The notes below the pieces were generated by a model, which was given only the letters and a program-made list of their open reading frames with translations, ran no database searches and was not told where the DNA came from. Shown here one piece after another: positions 1 through 11,396 of a stretch of DNA of 64,000 nucleotides (position 1 is the first letter of the stretch; the number at the start of each line of letters is the position of its first letter). A program made the translations under genes and the position numbers. Origin of the DNA: Chrysoporthe austroafricana (Eukaryota > Ascomycota > Sordariomycetes > Diaporthales > Cryphonectriaceae); NCBI GenBank assembly GCA_001051155.2, contig JYIP02000009.1, positions 1,550,001-1,614,000 of the forward strand. The letters run 5' to 3'.

Positions 1-130
1 CTGGGTTGTGGAGGAGCTTCGGGTGGGAGTTGATGATGCGCCTCACGAGCAGCGCGTCGTTGGCATGGATCGCCCGGCGCAGGCGGAGAGGTGCGTCGAT
101 CCTGGGGTTGCTCGAGTCAGCGACGGGCGT
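1..130 (-). CDS. Ankyrin-repeat protein, N-terminal part (truncated by window edge)
   Basis: The minus strand reads open to the window edge and encodes a stretch containing APLRLRRAIHANDALLVRR followed by IINSHPKLLHNP. This looks like the start of the conserved fungal ankyrin-repeat proteins, in which a basic RLRRAI helix and a buried HP-LL turn precede the first full ankyrin repeat. Codons 1-43 of this exon are clean and are followed by one base of a split codon. No in-frame ATG is visible just upstream. A CAG at 131-133 could be a splice acceptor opening this exon, but the first exon was not found. The family call rests on recall of the pattern and the rest of the gene lies outside the window. 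Confidence 0.5.
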
Positions 131-990
131 CTGAGGCCTTGCGCGGTGTTGGGGCTGCCTGCGGGTGGGAAACCTACATCTTGTTGCGAGGAGGCGAGGA
201 GGCGATGGGGAGGTGGATGGCTGAAGGTCTAGGTCTGGCCAACGCCGTCGCTGTCTCAGTGATGCAGGCAGTCCGTGTTCAGCAGTGGACGATCAACCTG
301 CCGAGCACGCCGAGCTGAGCTCTGGGATCCCTGGAGCCAGCGTGCCAGGGTCCAAGATTTGGGGATGTCGTGCCTGGGTAACAGGTGGTGATGACGTATC
401 TGCACACGTGGTACAGCGGCAAGATGCCCCATAACCACTGCAGCTCCAGGGCAGTGCAGGGCTACCCCCACCTGGGAATAATGGTAACCAAAAAAAAAAA
501 AGAGGAGGCCGGACTGCGGGGGAGGGGTAGTAAGTAGGACTGGGACTACAGCTGGTCCTGAAGTATCGTGCACGGGCTCTCAGTACAAACACATCACTCC
601 ATCCATCCATTAATATATTCACTATGGTACAGGTCATGACTCTGCCCCCTTTCCCATGTCTACCACCATCTCTGTCCCACCCGCCCTGTGAAGGCCTCAG
701 GCAGCCAGCAGTCGTGTGCTGCAGCAGTTGTCTAGCTGCATAGGCTGGCTGCATAAGCTGGCTGCAGAGGAGCCCGATGACAGTCTCGCGCCTGTTCTTG
801 GCTGTGAGGGCTGTGGTCCAAGAGCCAAGGCTGCAGTTCTGGGCGCTCCCAGCTTGATTATACCCGGCATACAAACGATCAGCCTGGATACGGACGTGGA
901 CCCTCCAAGTGAGCTTTCATGCTGCCTGTCTTCGACTCACCCGGCTCGGCCCTGCCGGCGCTCTCTTCGCAGCGAGACACGAGACACAAG
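131..990. other. Intergenic region
   Basis: No convincing gene. It holds the unresolved 5' end of the minus-strand ankyrin gene and the promoter of the 2EXR gene. A 12-base A tract lies at about 490-501. Short open frames here have no recognisable motifs. Confidence 0.5.
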
Positions 991-2094
991 ATGGCGCTGT
1001 CGCGGCCGGACACACCGCTACCATTGCCACCTGACGAGACGGACAGGGCCTCCTTCACCCTCTTCCCTAGGCTCCCGCTCGAGATCCGCGATATGATCTG
1101 GGACAAGTGCATCCCGTCCCGCGTCGTCTTCTGGTTCGAGCCCGAGGTCAGCGGCTACAGCCAGCGACAGGGCCCCGTCATCTCCAGCGTCTGCAGAGAG
1201 GCGCGCTCCATGGCCCTCCGGTCCGCCGTGCGCCTCTCCGTCGCCAAGTGCCGGTCCTCCAGGTGCGCCTACATCGTCCAGCTGCTGGAGGACGCGCCCC
1301 TGGCCCGGGGCTGCCGCCAGTGGCCCTGGCCCTGGCGCGGAGACTCGCTCGTCCTCAACCAGGCCTGGTTCGACCTGTCTAGGGACACGCTGATCCTGCA
1401 CAGCTGGGCGGGCGCGCTCGAGGAGGCCTGGACGTTCGGGTACAAGGGGACACTCTCCTCATCCGACCTCTCGTCTGCACTGCGCGGCACGCTCCAGGGT
1501 GACGACGCCGTCCGCCGCGCTATTGCCAACCGTATCCATGTCACCAGTGCCCCGAGGCGCCAGTCGGCCTACTGGCTGAACCTAGTGAACGCCAGCCTGG
1601 CCGGAGATCCCACCCAGAGGTTCCACGACAAACACACGCATATCACGCAGAGCGGGCTCCGCGCGGACGTCGTCCTCACCACGCGCGCCAGGGCCATAGC
1701 CAGCGGCCTCTTCGGCCTCTGGGCGGAGAGCAGGTTCATCGCGGTGGGCTCAGGCGACAAGGAGACGCTCCGGGCTCTGGTCGATCTCGCCGACAACAGC
1801 GGTCCGTGGTTCTATGTCCGGGAGCTGTTGCGGGAGCAGCCCACAGCCCAGGAGGCCCTGCAGCAGCTGGTGCAGGATGCGGTCCTGCACTGTGACCCGG
1901 GCACTACAGTCCGTGGCCGCACCGGATTTTACGACTCGTACAAGGAGGGTCAATGGCCCAGGAGGAGGCCAAATGTACCGTCGGTGGCATTTATCCAATC
2001 TCAGAAGCGGCCGCTGGAGTGGGCGATCTTGGCCCCCTACCCGCCCACGGAGCCCGTCCTCATATTCTACCTCCGGGAGAAGGAGTCAAGTTGA
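991..2094 (+). CDS. 2EXR-domain protein
   Basis: A 367-residue intronless protein. Near the N-terminus it carries FTLFPRLPLEIRDMIW (residues 22-37), the hallmark of the fungal 2EXR domain, followed by a V(I/V)SSVCREARSMAL segment that completes the domain. These proteins are abundant, lineage-expanded and functionally uncharacterised in ascomycetes; they have no catalytic motif and no signal peptide here. I chose the ATG at 991 because the domain follows about 20 residues later, as is usual; an in-frame ATG at 919 would add 24 low-complexity residues. The middle and C-terminal parts are family-poor. Domain call is confident, function unknown. Confidence 0.8.
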   Translation: MALSRPDTPLPLPPDETDRASFTLFPRLPLEIRDMIWDKCIPSRVVFWFEPEVSGYSQRQGPVISSVCREARSMALRSAVRLSVAKCRSSRCAYIVQLLEDAPLARGCRQWPWPWRGDSLVLNQAWFDLSRDTLILHSWAGALEEAWTFGYKGTLSSSDLSSALRGTLQGDDAVRRAIANRIHVTSAPRRQSAYWLNLVNASLAGDPTQRFHDKHTHITQSGLRADVVLTTRARAIASGLFGLWAESRFIAVGSGDKETLRALVDLADNSGPWFYVRELLREQPTAQEALQQLVQDAVLHCDPGTTVRGRTGFYDSYKEGQWPRRRPNVPSVAFIQSQKRPLEWAILAPYPPTEPVLIFYLREKESS

Positions 2095-2753
2095 ACATTG
2101 ACTGGGATGTCGAGCTCAGCATGTCGAAGTTTGAGAGCATATGCAGGTGGTCCAGTCGACACGATAAAATCGGCGGGAGACACCGAGATCTGGTACGCGG
2201 TCTTAGACTCGGGCGAGGGCGAAAGGGGTGGCCGCTGGGGGGCGGGGATCGTGCGTGCTTCTTCGAATCCAGATGGGGTGGGAGGAAGGGTGGGGAGAGG
2301 GAGGGGGCAGGGCGAGTTGAACCATGGTCATCTCATGGATGGTAGTATGAGAGGTGGGCGTCCAGGACCAAACAACTCTTTGCCGTTGGGCAGGTCTCGT
2401 CTGGATCTACTCCGTATCGTTTGAGCGTTCAATGACTTTGCATGGAATCGGAAAATGTTTACAGAGCTGTCATTTTTATTGGTTTGTCTACATTATTCTT
2501 CTTCATTCTAATATTCTTGGAGCTAGGCTGTATAATACATTCTCAAGTCTATCCGTCTTCCAGTGGTCGATGGATCGCTTCAGTGTTGACGGCGGCTTAC
2601 CGCGACGTTGCTTTGAATGGTGTTTGAAGAGCCGGCGTGATCATGAAACCCCTGAAAAATTGGTGCAGTACGTCAACCTCTTCACTTAGGATTACCATTG
2701 ATATGACTACAATATCAATTAGTTATTCGAGGAGTTCCATGTGCTAATGTGGG
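2095..2753. other. Intergenic region between convergent genes
   Basis: Lies between the 3' ends of the 2EXR gene and the FAD monooxygenase gene. A G-rich stretch runs over about 2219-2320. Open frames are present but none has family features; a C-terminal exon of the 2EXR gene here cannot be excluded. Confidence 0.5.
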
Positions 2754-4663
2754 CTACTCACATTGATCAGGGCGGGCTACGACGATAGTAGCCTCACGTG
2801 AGCTAATCCCGAGGGTATCAAACGCATGGCCGTGCCCGGAGTCGTAGCTGGCATCGTCGACGAAGACTTTGTGTAAATCTAATCAAGTCAATTTCACGAT
2901 TTGAAGGAAGAGGAAAGAAGAGCACTCACTTCGAATCCGGTGTCTCCCGGTGACGGGCTTGAATACTTCAGGTATCTGTGATAGCTGAATGCCCATTCTG
3001 TCGGTCTTGAGGACCAACAAAGGCTCGATGAGGCTGTCTGGATCGGCTCCCTCCGGAGTGAGCTCTCGGATGAGAGTTTCAAGGCTTCTGTTGATATCTT
3101 CCAGACGACGCTGTACTATTCCTTGTTGAATATCTCCATCGAACACGACTATTCTCCACCGACAGTCCGACTTGATGACACTAAGCAGCTGGAACACCTT
3201 TGCGTCGCCATACCTCACGACCTGCGCGCTCGGAAACCTCATCCCGACCACAAGCCGCGAGCTCTTCTCCGCATTGATAGCAGGATCGGCGGCCGTCACG
3301 TTCTCGTGCGAAGGCCAGACGATGATGGATTTGTCGTATTTGTAAGCCTGGCCGGCTGTGTATCTTCCTGCCTTGACGAACGCATCCCTCACGAAGCTGG
3401 AGTCGTGATCCGCCATGTCCCCGCCGCCGCCGCTCGACCTGAAGATCTTGGACCACTTGCGGTCGAAGTCGATGAGCTCCGCGGCCGTCTTCTGCCTCTC
3501 GCCGACATATGTCTTCACGAGCTCTGCGCTGGCCCGGCCCGACAGGTACGCACCGAGCTTCCAGCCAAGATTGTACCCGTCTTGCAGGCTGAGGTTCATC
3601 CCCTGCCCGGCTTTGGGGGAGTGCGTGTGGCAGGCGTCGCCGGTCAGAAAGACGCGATGGTGCGCGTGGAAATGGTCAGCCAGGCGCTGTCCTATAGCGT
3701 ACGCAGACGACCACCTCGTCTCTGCGATGTCCATCTCGTACGGCCTGAAGATGAGCCGCGCACGGTCGTGGATATCCTTCTCGGTGACCTGGTTGGCGAT
3801 GGTGTCTGGAGGAAGCTCGATGTAGAACCTGACCATACTGTCGCCCTCCCGGGGGATGATCATCAGCGTGCCGGAGGTGGACTGGATGACGCACTTCTTG
3901 CGGATATCGGGGAAGGTGGTGCGTGGGAAGATGTCGGCGACGCCCCAGACGGCGTTGGTCGAGTCGCCGAGCATCTTGAAGCCCAGGCTCTTTCGAACTG
4001 CCGAGTGTGCGCCGTCACAGCCCTACAAACAGTCTCAGTTCTGCTCCTCGATATGCAGATGTGCTTGCAAAGGGTTGGGCCCGAACGATGCCGACTGACC
4101 AGGGCGTATTTGGCATGGTATAACACTTCCACGCCGTCCTTCATCGCGGTGACAGTAACCGGATAGGCATCCGGGTCGCCGGCCTTCTCAGCGTCAACTT
4201 GCACGCTTTTCACCTCATAACCGTAGTTAATATCCGCTCCTCCACACCGGAGCATCTCATCCGTGATCATCTCATTGATACGCGCCTGGCTGAGGATCAC
4301 ATGAGGCTGGTGGCTCAGCCCCGGCTCCATGTCCGGAGCAAAATGAGACCTCTTGATCCCGCCCCGCCCTGCGGCCGCGCCACCTGCGCCGAGCGGAGTG
4401 TTCCCGTCCGGCCCCCAGAATGCCAACTCCAGCACATGATAGGCCTCTCGCAGCAGCTGGTCCGACAGACCAAAGCTCTCGAATATCTCGACCGTGCGGC
4501 ACTGCACGCCGTCGGCTCTGCCGACCGCGGGCGGCCCGTCGCGCTGCTCCAGGATCTGGAAGGGGATGCCGTATTTGGCCAGCCACAGAGCCGCCATCAG
4601 CCCGGCAGAGCCGGAGCCGCATATCAGGACTTCAGTCCGGTGGGCTCTGCGAGGGTCGTGCAT
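2754..4663 (-). CDS. FAD-dependent aromatic monooxygenase (phenol 2-monooxygenase type)
   Basis: A 593-residue flavoprotein in three exons: 4663-4100, 4022-2930 and 2878-2754, with introns of 77 and 51 nt; all phases close. The dinucleotide-binding motif GSGSAG is at residues 16-21. The first junction rebuilds YALGCDGAHS, the second FAD/NADPH motif (DG). The third FAD motif, TGDACHTHSP, has its GD at about 316-317. The last exon completes the thioredoxin-like phenol-hydroxylase C-terminal domain (KVFVDDASYDSGHGHAFD). The family uses FAD and NADPH to hydroxylate phenolic or other aromatic rings. There is no signal peptide, so it is probably cytosolic. The exact substrate cannot be read. The MFS transporter lies in tandem downstream on the + coordinate axis and could serve the same pathway. 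Confidence 0.9.
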
Positions 4664-5589
4664 GGTGGGTTACAGTATACAGATGGATGGGTTCTGCGGC
4701 TTCTCATTGCTCAGCGTCATCCGGACATTATGTACGATCCGTGGATCTTCATTTCTCCGCACCACATCCCCCATTCCCGTGCTCGGCTCTCGCGCCTTCA
4801 GCCCAGAACCGAAAGCCTTTTTCTGCCTTTTTCTTTAGTCAGGCTATATCAGGCTCTCCAAATTTGTTGATCGCTTTACGCCGCCTACCAATGTATTTAA
4901 GGTATTTCTCTGTTGGACTGGGGGGAAACAAGGAACAAAAATCAGAAGAGCTAACCAAACAAATTCCAACTCATATAGAACATGTCTCCAGCTTGAGTAA
5001 TGGGTACGATCTGAATCTATCAATACAAGTCGTATAGATTTAGGGACTGTATGAGCCGAGGGCTGAACACGTCGCATGTAGATCTAGAGCATCTGTTTAA
5101 TGCATCTATGAACTAACTGCACACTCAATATAGCAAAAATTTTAAATGTCCTGGATTGATCACTTATATGTCTCAAAGCTTCAGCTTCATCTACTGAGGT
5201 CCGTCCGTATGGCTGATAAATGATAGATTGTGCTGTAGGTAATGCATGTCTAGTATTTCGATCTTGCCCTTGTCTTTCTCTATCTTCTTTACTAAGAGAG
5301 TCACAGCGGGCTGCTTCTAAGGGCTATTTTTCATTGGGCTTTGTGAGGGTACTTTCAATCACCTTGTTGGGATATAATGGCTAACGTTATGAGGCGTCTG
5401 GCTTCGAGTGACTAAGCTATTCATCTGGAATTGTAGAATAGACTCTCATGTTCGACTTCCTACAAATAATTGCTTTTTGTACTTAAACGCTGAGTCATCC
5501 CTCTCATACACAACTAGATTCCATATGGTTCAGCTTTACTTCTGTACACAGCGACAGCTAAGCAACGGCCGAAAGTAACCCCGTCAATA
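4664..5589. other. Intergenic region, AT-rich
   Basis: Contains the promoter of the monooxygenase gene and the 3' flank of the transporter gene. No supported gene; the stretch at about 5080-5560 is AT-rich with frequent stops in all frames. Confidence 0.5.
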
Positions 5590-7388
5590 TCAGACCCCCT
5601 TCTTATCTTTTACTGACCCCCATTCCATCGCAACACTACCCAGCATCGTAGCGCTTGCCAAGCCAACAGCCAAATACCACGTTTGCATCAAGCTCGTGTC
5701 GAAGATTCCCAATGCCCTCTCCAAGTTAGCCTCTCCGACTAACGACTTTATATCAGTAAGGCCCATGTTGTTCACAGCCTCGGGACTGAGACCCGGTATC
5801 AGTACCCTCAAGTTCTCACTGAGCCGGTTCAAGAAGATAGACTGAGCGGCGGCGATGAAGACTGCTGGGCCAAACTGCTGGGCGAAGATGATCACGGACA
5901 GTCCCAGTGAAGTGTCCTTCGCTGGCAGGACTGTCTGTACCGCACTCTGTGGCGCTTGGAATCCGATCCCAGCTGCAAAGCCCATCGCCGCTGTGTAGCC
6001 GAGCATCTTTCCGGTGGTCGTCGTCGTTGTGAACGTAGTCAGAAGGCCAGCGAAGATTGGCATCATAGTTGACGCAAACAGCATGAAGGGTGTGTAGTAG
6101 CCCACGGAGCTGACTCCCACACCATGCAAGACCATGGCAACAAGCATGCCGACCACACTGGGAACCATCATGTATCCGGACTTGGTAGTCGTATACTCTC
6201 TCACCGTTTGAAAGTATGTTGGGAGGTAATATAACAGAACATTTATGGCGGCGTTGGTGCAGGATGAAAAAACGAAGCCTGCGAGCACCGATCGGTTGGA
6301 CAGGATTCGAGGCGGCAGCGTGGCCTTGTCTCCGCGACGATACTGGTCGTAGGCGAAGAGGACGAACAAGATGGTGAAGGTAACAAAAAGGCCAATGACT
6401 ATTCCGCTATCCCATGGATACGTCGTGCCGGCCCAATATAGTGCGAGGAAAAGACACGTCAAAGCGGGCACGAAGAGCGCGTTGCCCAGCAGGTCGAGCT
6501 CAACTACCTTTTGCCAGAAAGTCAAATTCGGCTGGTCTCTCTGGTCGATCTTCAGTGCGAGCGCGATGATGATGAAACTAAGCGCTCCCGTTGGCAGGTT
6601 GATCCAGAAACACCACCTCCAAGACAGCTTGCCGATGATAAACCCGCCGATGCTGCTTCTCGTCAGATTGCTGTTGCGTAGCCCGAAGCCTTGCGACCTT
6701 AGAGGCTCCTCAATAAAGCAAGACAGGACAGTGTATGAGGGAGAAGGGATACTCACGAAGGAGCAGCAATGTCGGCGACGGCCTCAACGCCTCCCAGGGC
6801 CCCTGCGACAGCAGGCCTCTTCCGCAATGGAACAACATGCGTGAGCATGTAAAAACAACCTTGTATAGCGCCTGTGCCACCAAGACCGCAGATGGCACGA
6901 CTGAATACAAAGGCTACGGACGAGGGCGCCGTGGCGCTGAGTAGAGAGCCGCACATAAAGATCGCTACGCTGCTGAGAAAGACTGGACGCAGTGGGAAGA
7001 GCGTATAGATTTTGCCGAACATGAAAGAAAAGCAGCAGGAGCACAATCTGAATGCGCTGGAGTACCAGCCCACGTCACGTACGGTGTGAAACTCGTCTGT
7101 GATAGACGGCACGGCCGTCGAGACGATAGATATGTCCAGGCCCTGAAACATGAGAACGAGCGCGTTGCAGAGGATGATTAGCCAGAAGCGGATCCCGCTT
7201 GGATACTTGGTTTCGTCTTCCGCTGAGGCTACCCCAGATAGTATTCTATCATTCTGGATGTCGTCCAGTACCTGAAGAGCTTCCCTTGGCCGTTCTAGCT
7301 GCGGTGGTGCAAGCTTGGAGCCAGCAGCCTCAATGGGAATGGGCGCCGGAGCCGTTGAGGTTTCACACAGCTCGGTGACTGAGGACAT
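5590..7388 (-). CDS. MFS transporter, DHA2 / 14-TM drug:H+ antiporter type
   Basis: A 564-residue membrane protein in two exons, 7388-6757 and 6652-5590; the 104-nt intron joins AAPS to IGGFIIGKLSWRWCFWINLP, the strongly conserved TM5-TM6 loop of fungal multidrug/mycotoxin transporters. The start at MSSVTELCE (7388) was preferred; an upstream in-frame ATG at 7442 would add 18 residues. Family features include FQGLDISIVSTAVPSI in TM1 (the D-x-x-I-V-x-x-A-x-P motif), a 14-helix hydropathy pattern and a cytosolic N-terminal tail. Such proteins sit in the plasma membrane and export small organic molecules by proton antiport; many are encoded in specialised-metabolism clusters. Substrate unknown. 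Neighbours (FAD monooxygenase, P450) would fit export or self-protection. Confidence 0.87.
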
Positions 7389-8901
7389 CTTGAGTCCGCG
7401 TTGGAAAGTGTAAACGAAAGCAATATGAGGCCAAGAACTCAAAGGCGTGTATTAACTAGTGACAAGGGCCTTGGAAGAGTTCTCTCGGTTGCACGGTCGT
7501 ATGAAGTTGCGAGGACCCGTGTCCAAAGACGCCAGCATGAATATTTCTGGGGAAGTACGTTAGCGACGCAATTTAACAGTAAGACGGGAGAACGATGCCG
7601 CCGCCCGTGCTATCCTCTCCTCATAGGTGGGCCTTATATGGCTCTAGTGGGCCTAGGACACTTTTGATCCTGATCAACGCCATCAACAGAAAGGCGCGCG
7701 CATATATTCGCAGGTAATACCGGTACATGCTCGTGCCGACGCCAGTCTTTGAGACCCCGAATCATAATATCAGCCTCTCGGCCGAGTCACGAACGGCCGG
7801 TCAACAGACCGTCACCATAGGAAATTCGGAGTCGATAGCTGATGTTAGCTAGGGTAAAGTCTGAGGTTACTAGATCTGCACTTTGTTGTTTCATACCACT
7901 TTACCCCCATTACTAACGTCAAGATACACAGCTTTTATTGTCTTTGTGTGTGCCCAAGACGAGCTCCAGCTGATTACGTCATTAGAAGCGCCGTCGGACA
8001 ATTGACAGATAGTGTTCATGAGAATCTGGAGACAGCGTTTTATTACCCCTGAACGAGCATGGTTCAGGGTGCAATTCAATTTACAAGTCTAACCTATCAC
8101 CATGGGCAGCCAAACTGCTTTGGGTTCATCCGGAAACATGGTGCCATCTGTCAATGCAAACAAAAAAAATAACAGGGAAACAGGCGCAGAACCCTTCAGG
8201 CTACTTCTGGCGGCTCATTGAACTGCTCGAGCATCGCGCTCAACGCATCGCCTGCCTGAAGCGACGTTTCATAACTGAAATCATGCTAATGCTAGGCAAA
8301 GAAATTGGAGTATACATGTCAATTCTAGTTTCCGGGGCAGCTGTGATCTTTCCGCTTCCTTAGATCTATTATCTTGCTTTCAGAGGTCTTTCGAGCCCTT
8401 CTTTCACACGTCACCTAAGCTTCTAGATAATGAGATCAGTCAAAAGACTAGATCCATTCAATATGGATGGGATAGCAGCATCAATTACGAGGTTCCGCTA
8501 GAGACACGACAAAGCCGGAATTGTACCTTTGTAATAGTCGTGAAGACGGGTCGGGAACAAGGGGTAAGAACACAATCGCATTGTCTAAATAATACAGCCC
8601 GATGTCAAGTAACCTTTCAACTGTTTACTGTGCAATCAGCTTGTTGAACAGCAAGAATGGGATTGTCTGTCAAATAGACATATTCAAAGCGAGCAGGATA
8701 TCTGTAGCTCTATTTAGCTACTTCTCTAATACTTAAGGCTCATACTTCCTTGCTAATGACCGACTAAATTGAGGCTGCTTACCGGGCATCATTCCAACTG
8801 AATCATCAGCTTGCTGACTGCGCGACTGTCGATATAAGGGTTCTCCAGGTGAGCAATCCTCGCAGAACGCACATCAGCAAGCTTCGTCAAAACTCGAAGT
8901 C
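7389..8901. other. Intergenic region
   Basis: Upstream region of the transporter and of the Asp/Met-rich gene. I see no open frame with family features and no RNA gene. Stop density is high in all frames. Confidence 0.5.
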
Positions 8902-9387
8902 ATGGACACAGCTTCTCATCCTTCCACCATGTTGGGCAATTGTGCGGATTGTAATAGCTCAATGAAGTCGGAGCCGGCTCCAGATTGTTCGTCATTCAAT
9001 ATCTTCTCCTGTGGAATTTCTGTATGCACCAGCTGTACTATAAAGTCTGGTACCAGTCTCGCGATAGACCTACGTACTATAGAGTCTGGTACCAGTCTCA
9101 CGATAGACCTGCGTACTATAGAGTCTGGTGCAAGTCTCATGACAGACCTGAACAAGAAACTGGACATCGACACGAACATAGATGTGGCCATGAACATGGA
9201 CGTCGACATCGAGATGGAGGACATCGACATGGAGGATATCGACATGAACATGGACGGGGACATCGAGATGCAGGACATCGAGATGGACATGGACGGGGAC
9301 ATCGAGATGGAGGACGTCGACATGAACACGGACATCGATATGAAATTGGACCTGGATGGGGACGTGGACATGGACCTCTTGCCGTAA
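8902..9387 (+). CDS. Asp/Met-rich low-complexity repeat protein, unknown function
   Basis: A 161-residue open frame with a good start context (gtcATGG). Residues 1-45 contain six cysteines, two of them in CADC and two in CTSC. Residues about 46-84 are three copies of a 13-residue repeat, TI(K/E)SG(T/A)SL-x-x-DL(R/N), matching a 39-bp DNA repeat in frame. Residues about 86-160 are a strongly acidic run of D-I-D-M / D-I-E-M units, built on hexamers of the type GACATC/GAGATG. No known domain. The TAA stop lies inside a perfect splice-donor sequence (GTAAGT), so the true 3' end may be spliced further on. In-frame repeat conservation argues for coding, but it could also be an expanded satellite that happens to be open. 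Confidence 0.4.
   Translation: MDTASHPSTMLGNCADCNSSMKSEPAPDCSSFNIFSCGISVCTSCTIKSGTSLAIDLRTIESGTSLTIDLRTIESGASLMTDLNKKLDIDTNIDVAMNMDVDIEMEDIDMEDIDMNMDGDIEMQDIEMDMDGDIEMEDVDMNTDIDMKLDLDGDVDMDLLP
9037..9153. repeat. 39-bp tandem repeat, three copies
   Basis: Copies begin at 9037, 9076 and 9115, each starting ACTATA(A/G)AGTCTGGT. They are near identical, in frame with the surrounding open frame, and encode three 13-residue repeats. Confidence 0.85.
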
Positions 9388-9486
9388 GTGCCTGTCATTC
9401 AGCCCCTTTGAGATCACATCCGGGCACCTATGCCGTAAGTTCAAGGATATCTAAGAGGATAACAATTGTCCAACAGGCTTCTAGTC

Positions 9487-9596
9487 AAGCGCCCCGCGAA
9501 CAGCTGGATACTGTGCCGCAGTGGCAAATACAAAGTTCTCAAAGCGCCCTGCGAACAGCTGGATACTGTATCGCAGTGGCAAATACAAAATTCACA
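9487..9596. repeat. 55-bp direct tandem duplication
   Basis: Two adjacent copies starting at 9487 and 9542, sharing GCGAACAGCTGGATACTGT and GCAGTGGCAAATACAAA with a few substitutions. The unit is not a multiple of three and no coding frame is supported here. Confidence 0.85.
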
Positions 9597-11396
9597 TATC
9601 GAAGTATCCGGAGTTATCGGCCAGCTTTCGTGTTCTTTCTTTATTTGATTGAAATTAGACTTGTCGTTGGTAGTACTTGTAGAAATATACTTGTTTCTCG
9701 CCGTAACCTCATAATCCAGAAACTCTGACACGCAATAATAGGTCAGCCAAATAATGGCGGGTCCCAAAGCTTTCAAAACAAGCTACAATGCTAGAGTCGT
9801 GAACCTGCCTGTAAGCACCATTTGTGGAGAGCAAATCGGACCAGTGACTGAACTCAATCCGAACCCTAGAATCTGAGGCCGTAATTCAATACCCACAACC
9901 AGTTTGCAGTACTTCGATTTCTTTAATCTCTTTCTCTAAATGGTAAGTCTAGTTAATCTGGACCGAGTACAAGATCCTAGAGTAATAAAGTTTCTGAGGG
10001 AACAGGAAACAGCGCCGAGCCTTCGAAACAGGTGACGGACTTCGTGTATTTGTGACTGAGCAGGAACGCAATCAAGTGTCTCTGAATCAATGATAACGAG
10101 CACTCCTTGAATGTGAACACCTGAAATCGGGATGTTGTTACCAATGTACCTGATATTCATTTATCCTGTAAGCCTACTGGCCGGTGAGCAGAAAGAGGAG
10201 GGGTTGTGCACTCAAATGACAGGCTACGGAGTGTTCAGCCTGCATAATATAGCCGAAAGTATGTAGTCGTTCGTGCTCCCCGGGATGTCATCCGCAGGTA
10301 CCTACTATGTAACCCGTTTGAACTCACATGCACCAAGATCTCGTCGTCTATCTTCCTCTCTTTCCCCGCCCCACCCTGATCGCCAGCACACACTGACGAC
10401 CTTTTCCGCATTTGACTTTTACGAAATAATACGTCATCAAAATCCACTTTCTTTCGAGAGGCTCTACCCCAACGATAGAAGACTGTTGTTAGCACAGGGC
10501 CGCCAGCTGCTGGCTCCTTTCCCCTAGATCCAATGCGCTGCTCGCTAAGGGTTTCGTAGGTCTCCGGAAGCACCGTGAAGTCACATTGACATGTTTGCCC
10601 TCATACGAGGCGTTTCGTGCAAAAACATCTTCAACCAGAGCTTGAGCAAGGACGACTTCAACATGGCCGCGACGAGCATCTTCCAGAAGGGCGGTCACAT
10701 CTGGCGCACCGCCAAGTATGTTCCCTGTTTCTTGGTTGCAGCGGAACGCAGATCCTCGCAATGTGGCAACACAAATGATGCATGCCCACTCGTGATGCCT
10801 TCTTGAATCACACAAACACTGGATTTCGTCAGAGGTAGTGGAACATCACATGGTCTGGTAAATGCACTATTAAATGCAAGTACGGCGGAAATCTCGGCTA
10901 TTTCCTGACCGGTTCCATGTCATGCAGTCCCATGTGCTTGTGCCTCAGGGCGGGGTGTATCGAGACGATCTTCCAGTCCTTTTCAGTAACGTATGGTGGA
11001 TTATCCAATCAATCATGTGCCAAGATATGCAAGTAGCCAGCGGCAAGATACGTTCTGTATATGGGGGTTATCTTTATTCGCTGCATCTCAAGTGGCTGTC
11101 GACCTCCTGCGAGGCAAGCTGCGCTGAGCCCACACCCTCTTTATCGGCGACTACCTTGGCGTAAATCACACTACACATTCGGCCACTTGCATCATTGTAG
11201 CATGGCTTACTGATTCCCGAGAGCCTCGTTCCTGGTTTGCAAAGACGCATGTGGGACCTAAAGTAGCTATATATCACCGAGGATTGTGATGCTTTCCTCA
11301 CTCAGGGCCAGTGCGAGTCATATCATTTTGTTACTCTGTTCCAGATCCCTCACCTTCATCTTACGTTATGTGATTTCTGTAAACATAACGTCTGTC
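9597..11396. other. Intergenic region, possible relic near 10590-10720
   Basis: No gene can be supported. At about 10591-10716 a short open frame ends at a donor-like GTATGT, which could be a gene remnant, but no partner exon or family was recognised. The last few hundred bases are the promoter and possible alternative start region of the P450 gene. Confidence 0.4.

Noticed and set aside
1018..2345. Several long open frames on both strands overlapping the 2EXR gene
   Set aside because: They are frame shadows of a GC-rich coding sequence, with low-complexity composition and no motifs.
3123..4166. A 347-codon plus-strand frame inside the FAD monooxygenase
   Set aside because: It is antisense to a gene with clear motifs and splice structure; composition is His/Arg/Val-rich as expected for a shadow.
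10591..10806. Short plus-strand frame with a GTATGT donor-like site
   Set aside because: No second exon and no recognisable family; mentioned only in the intergenic note.
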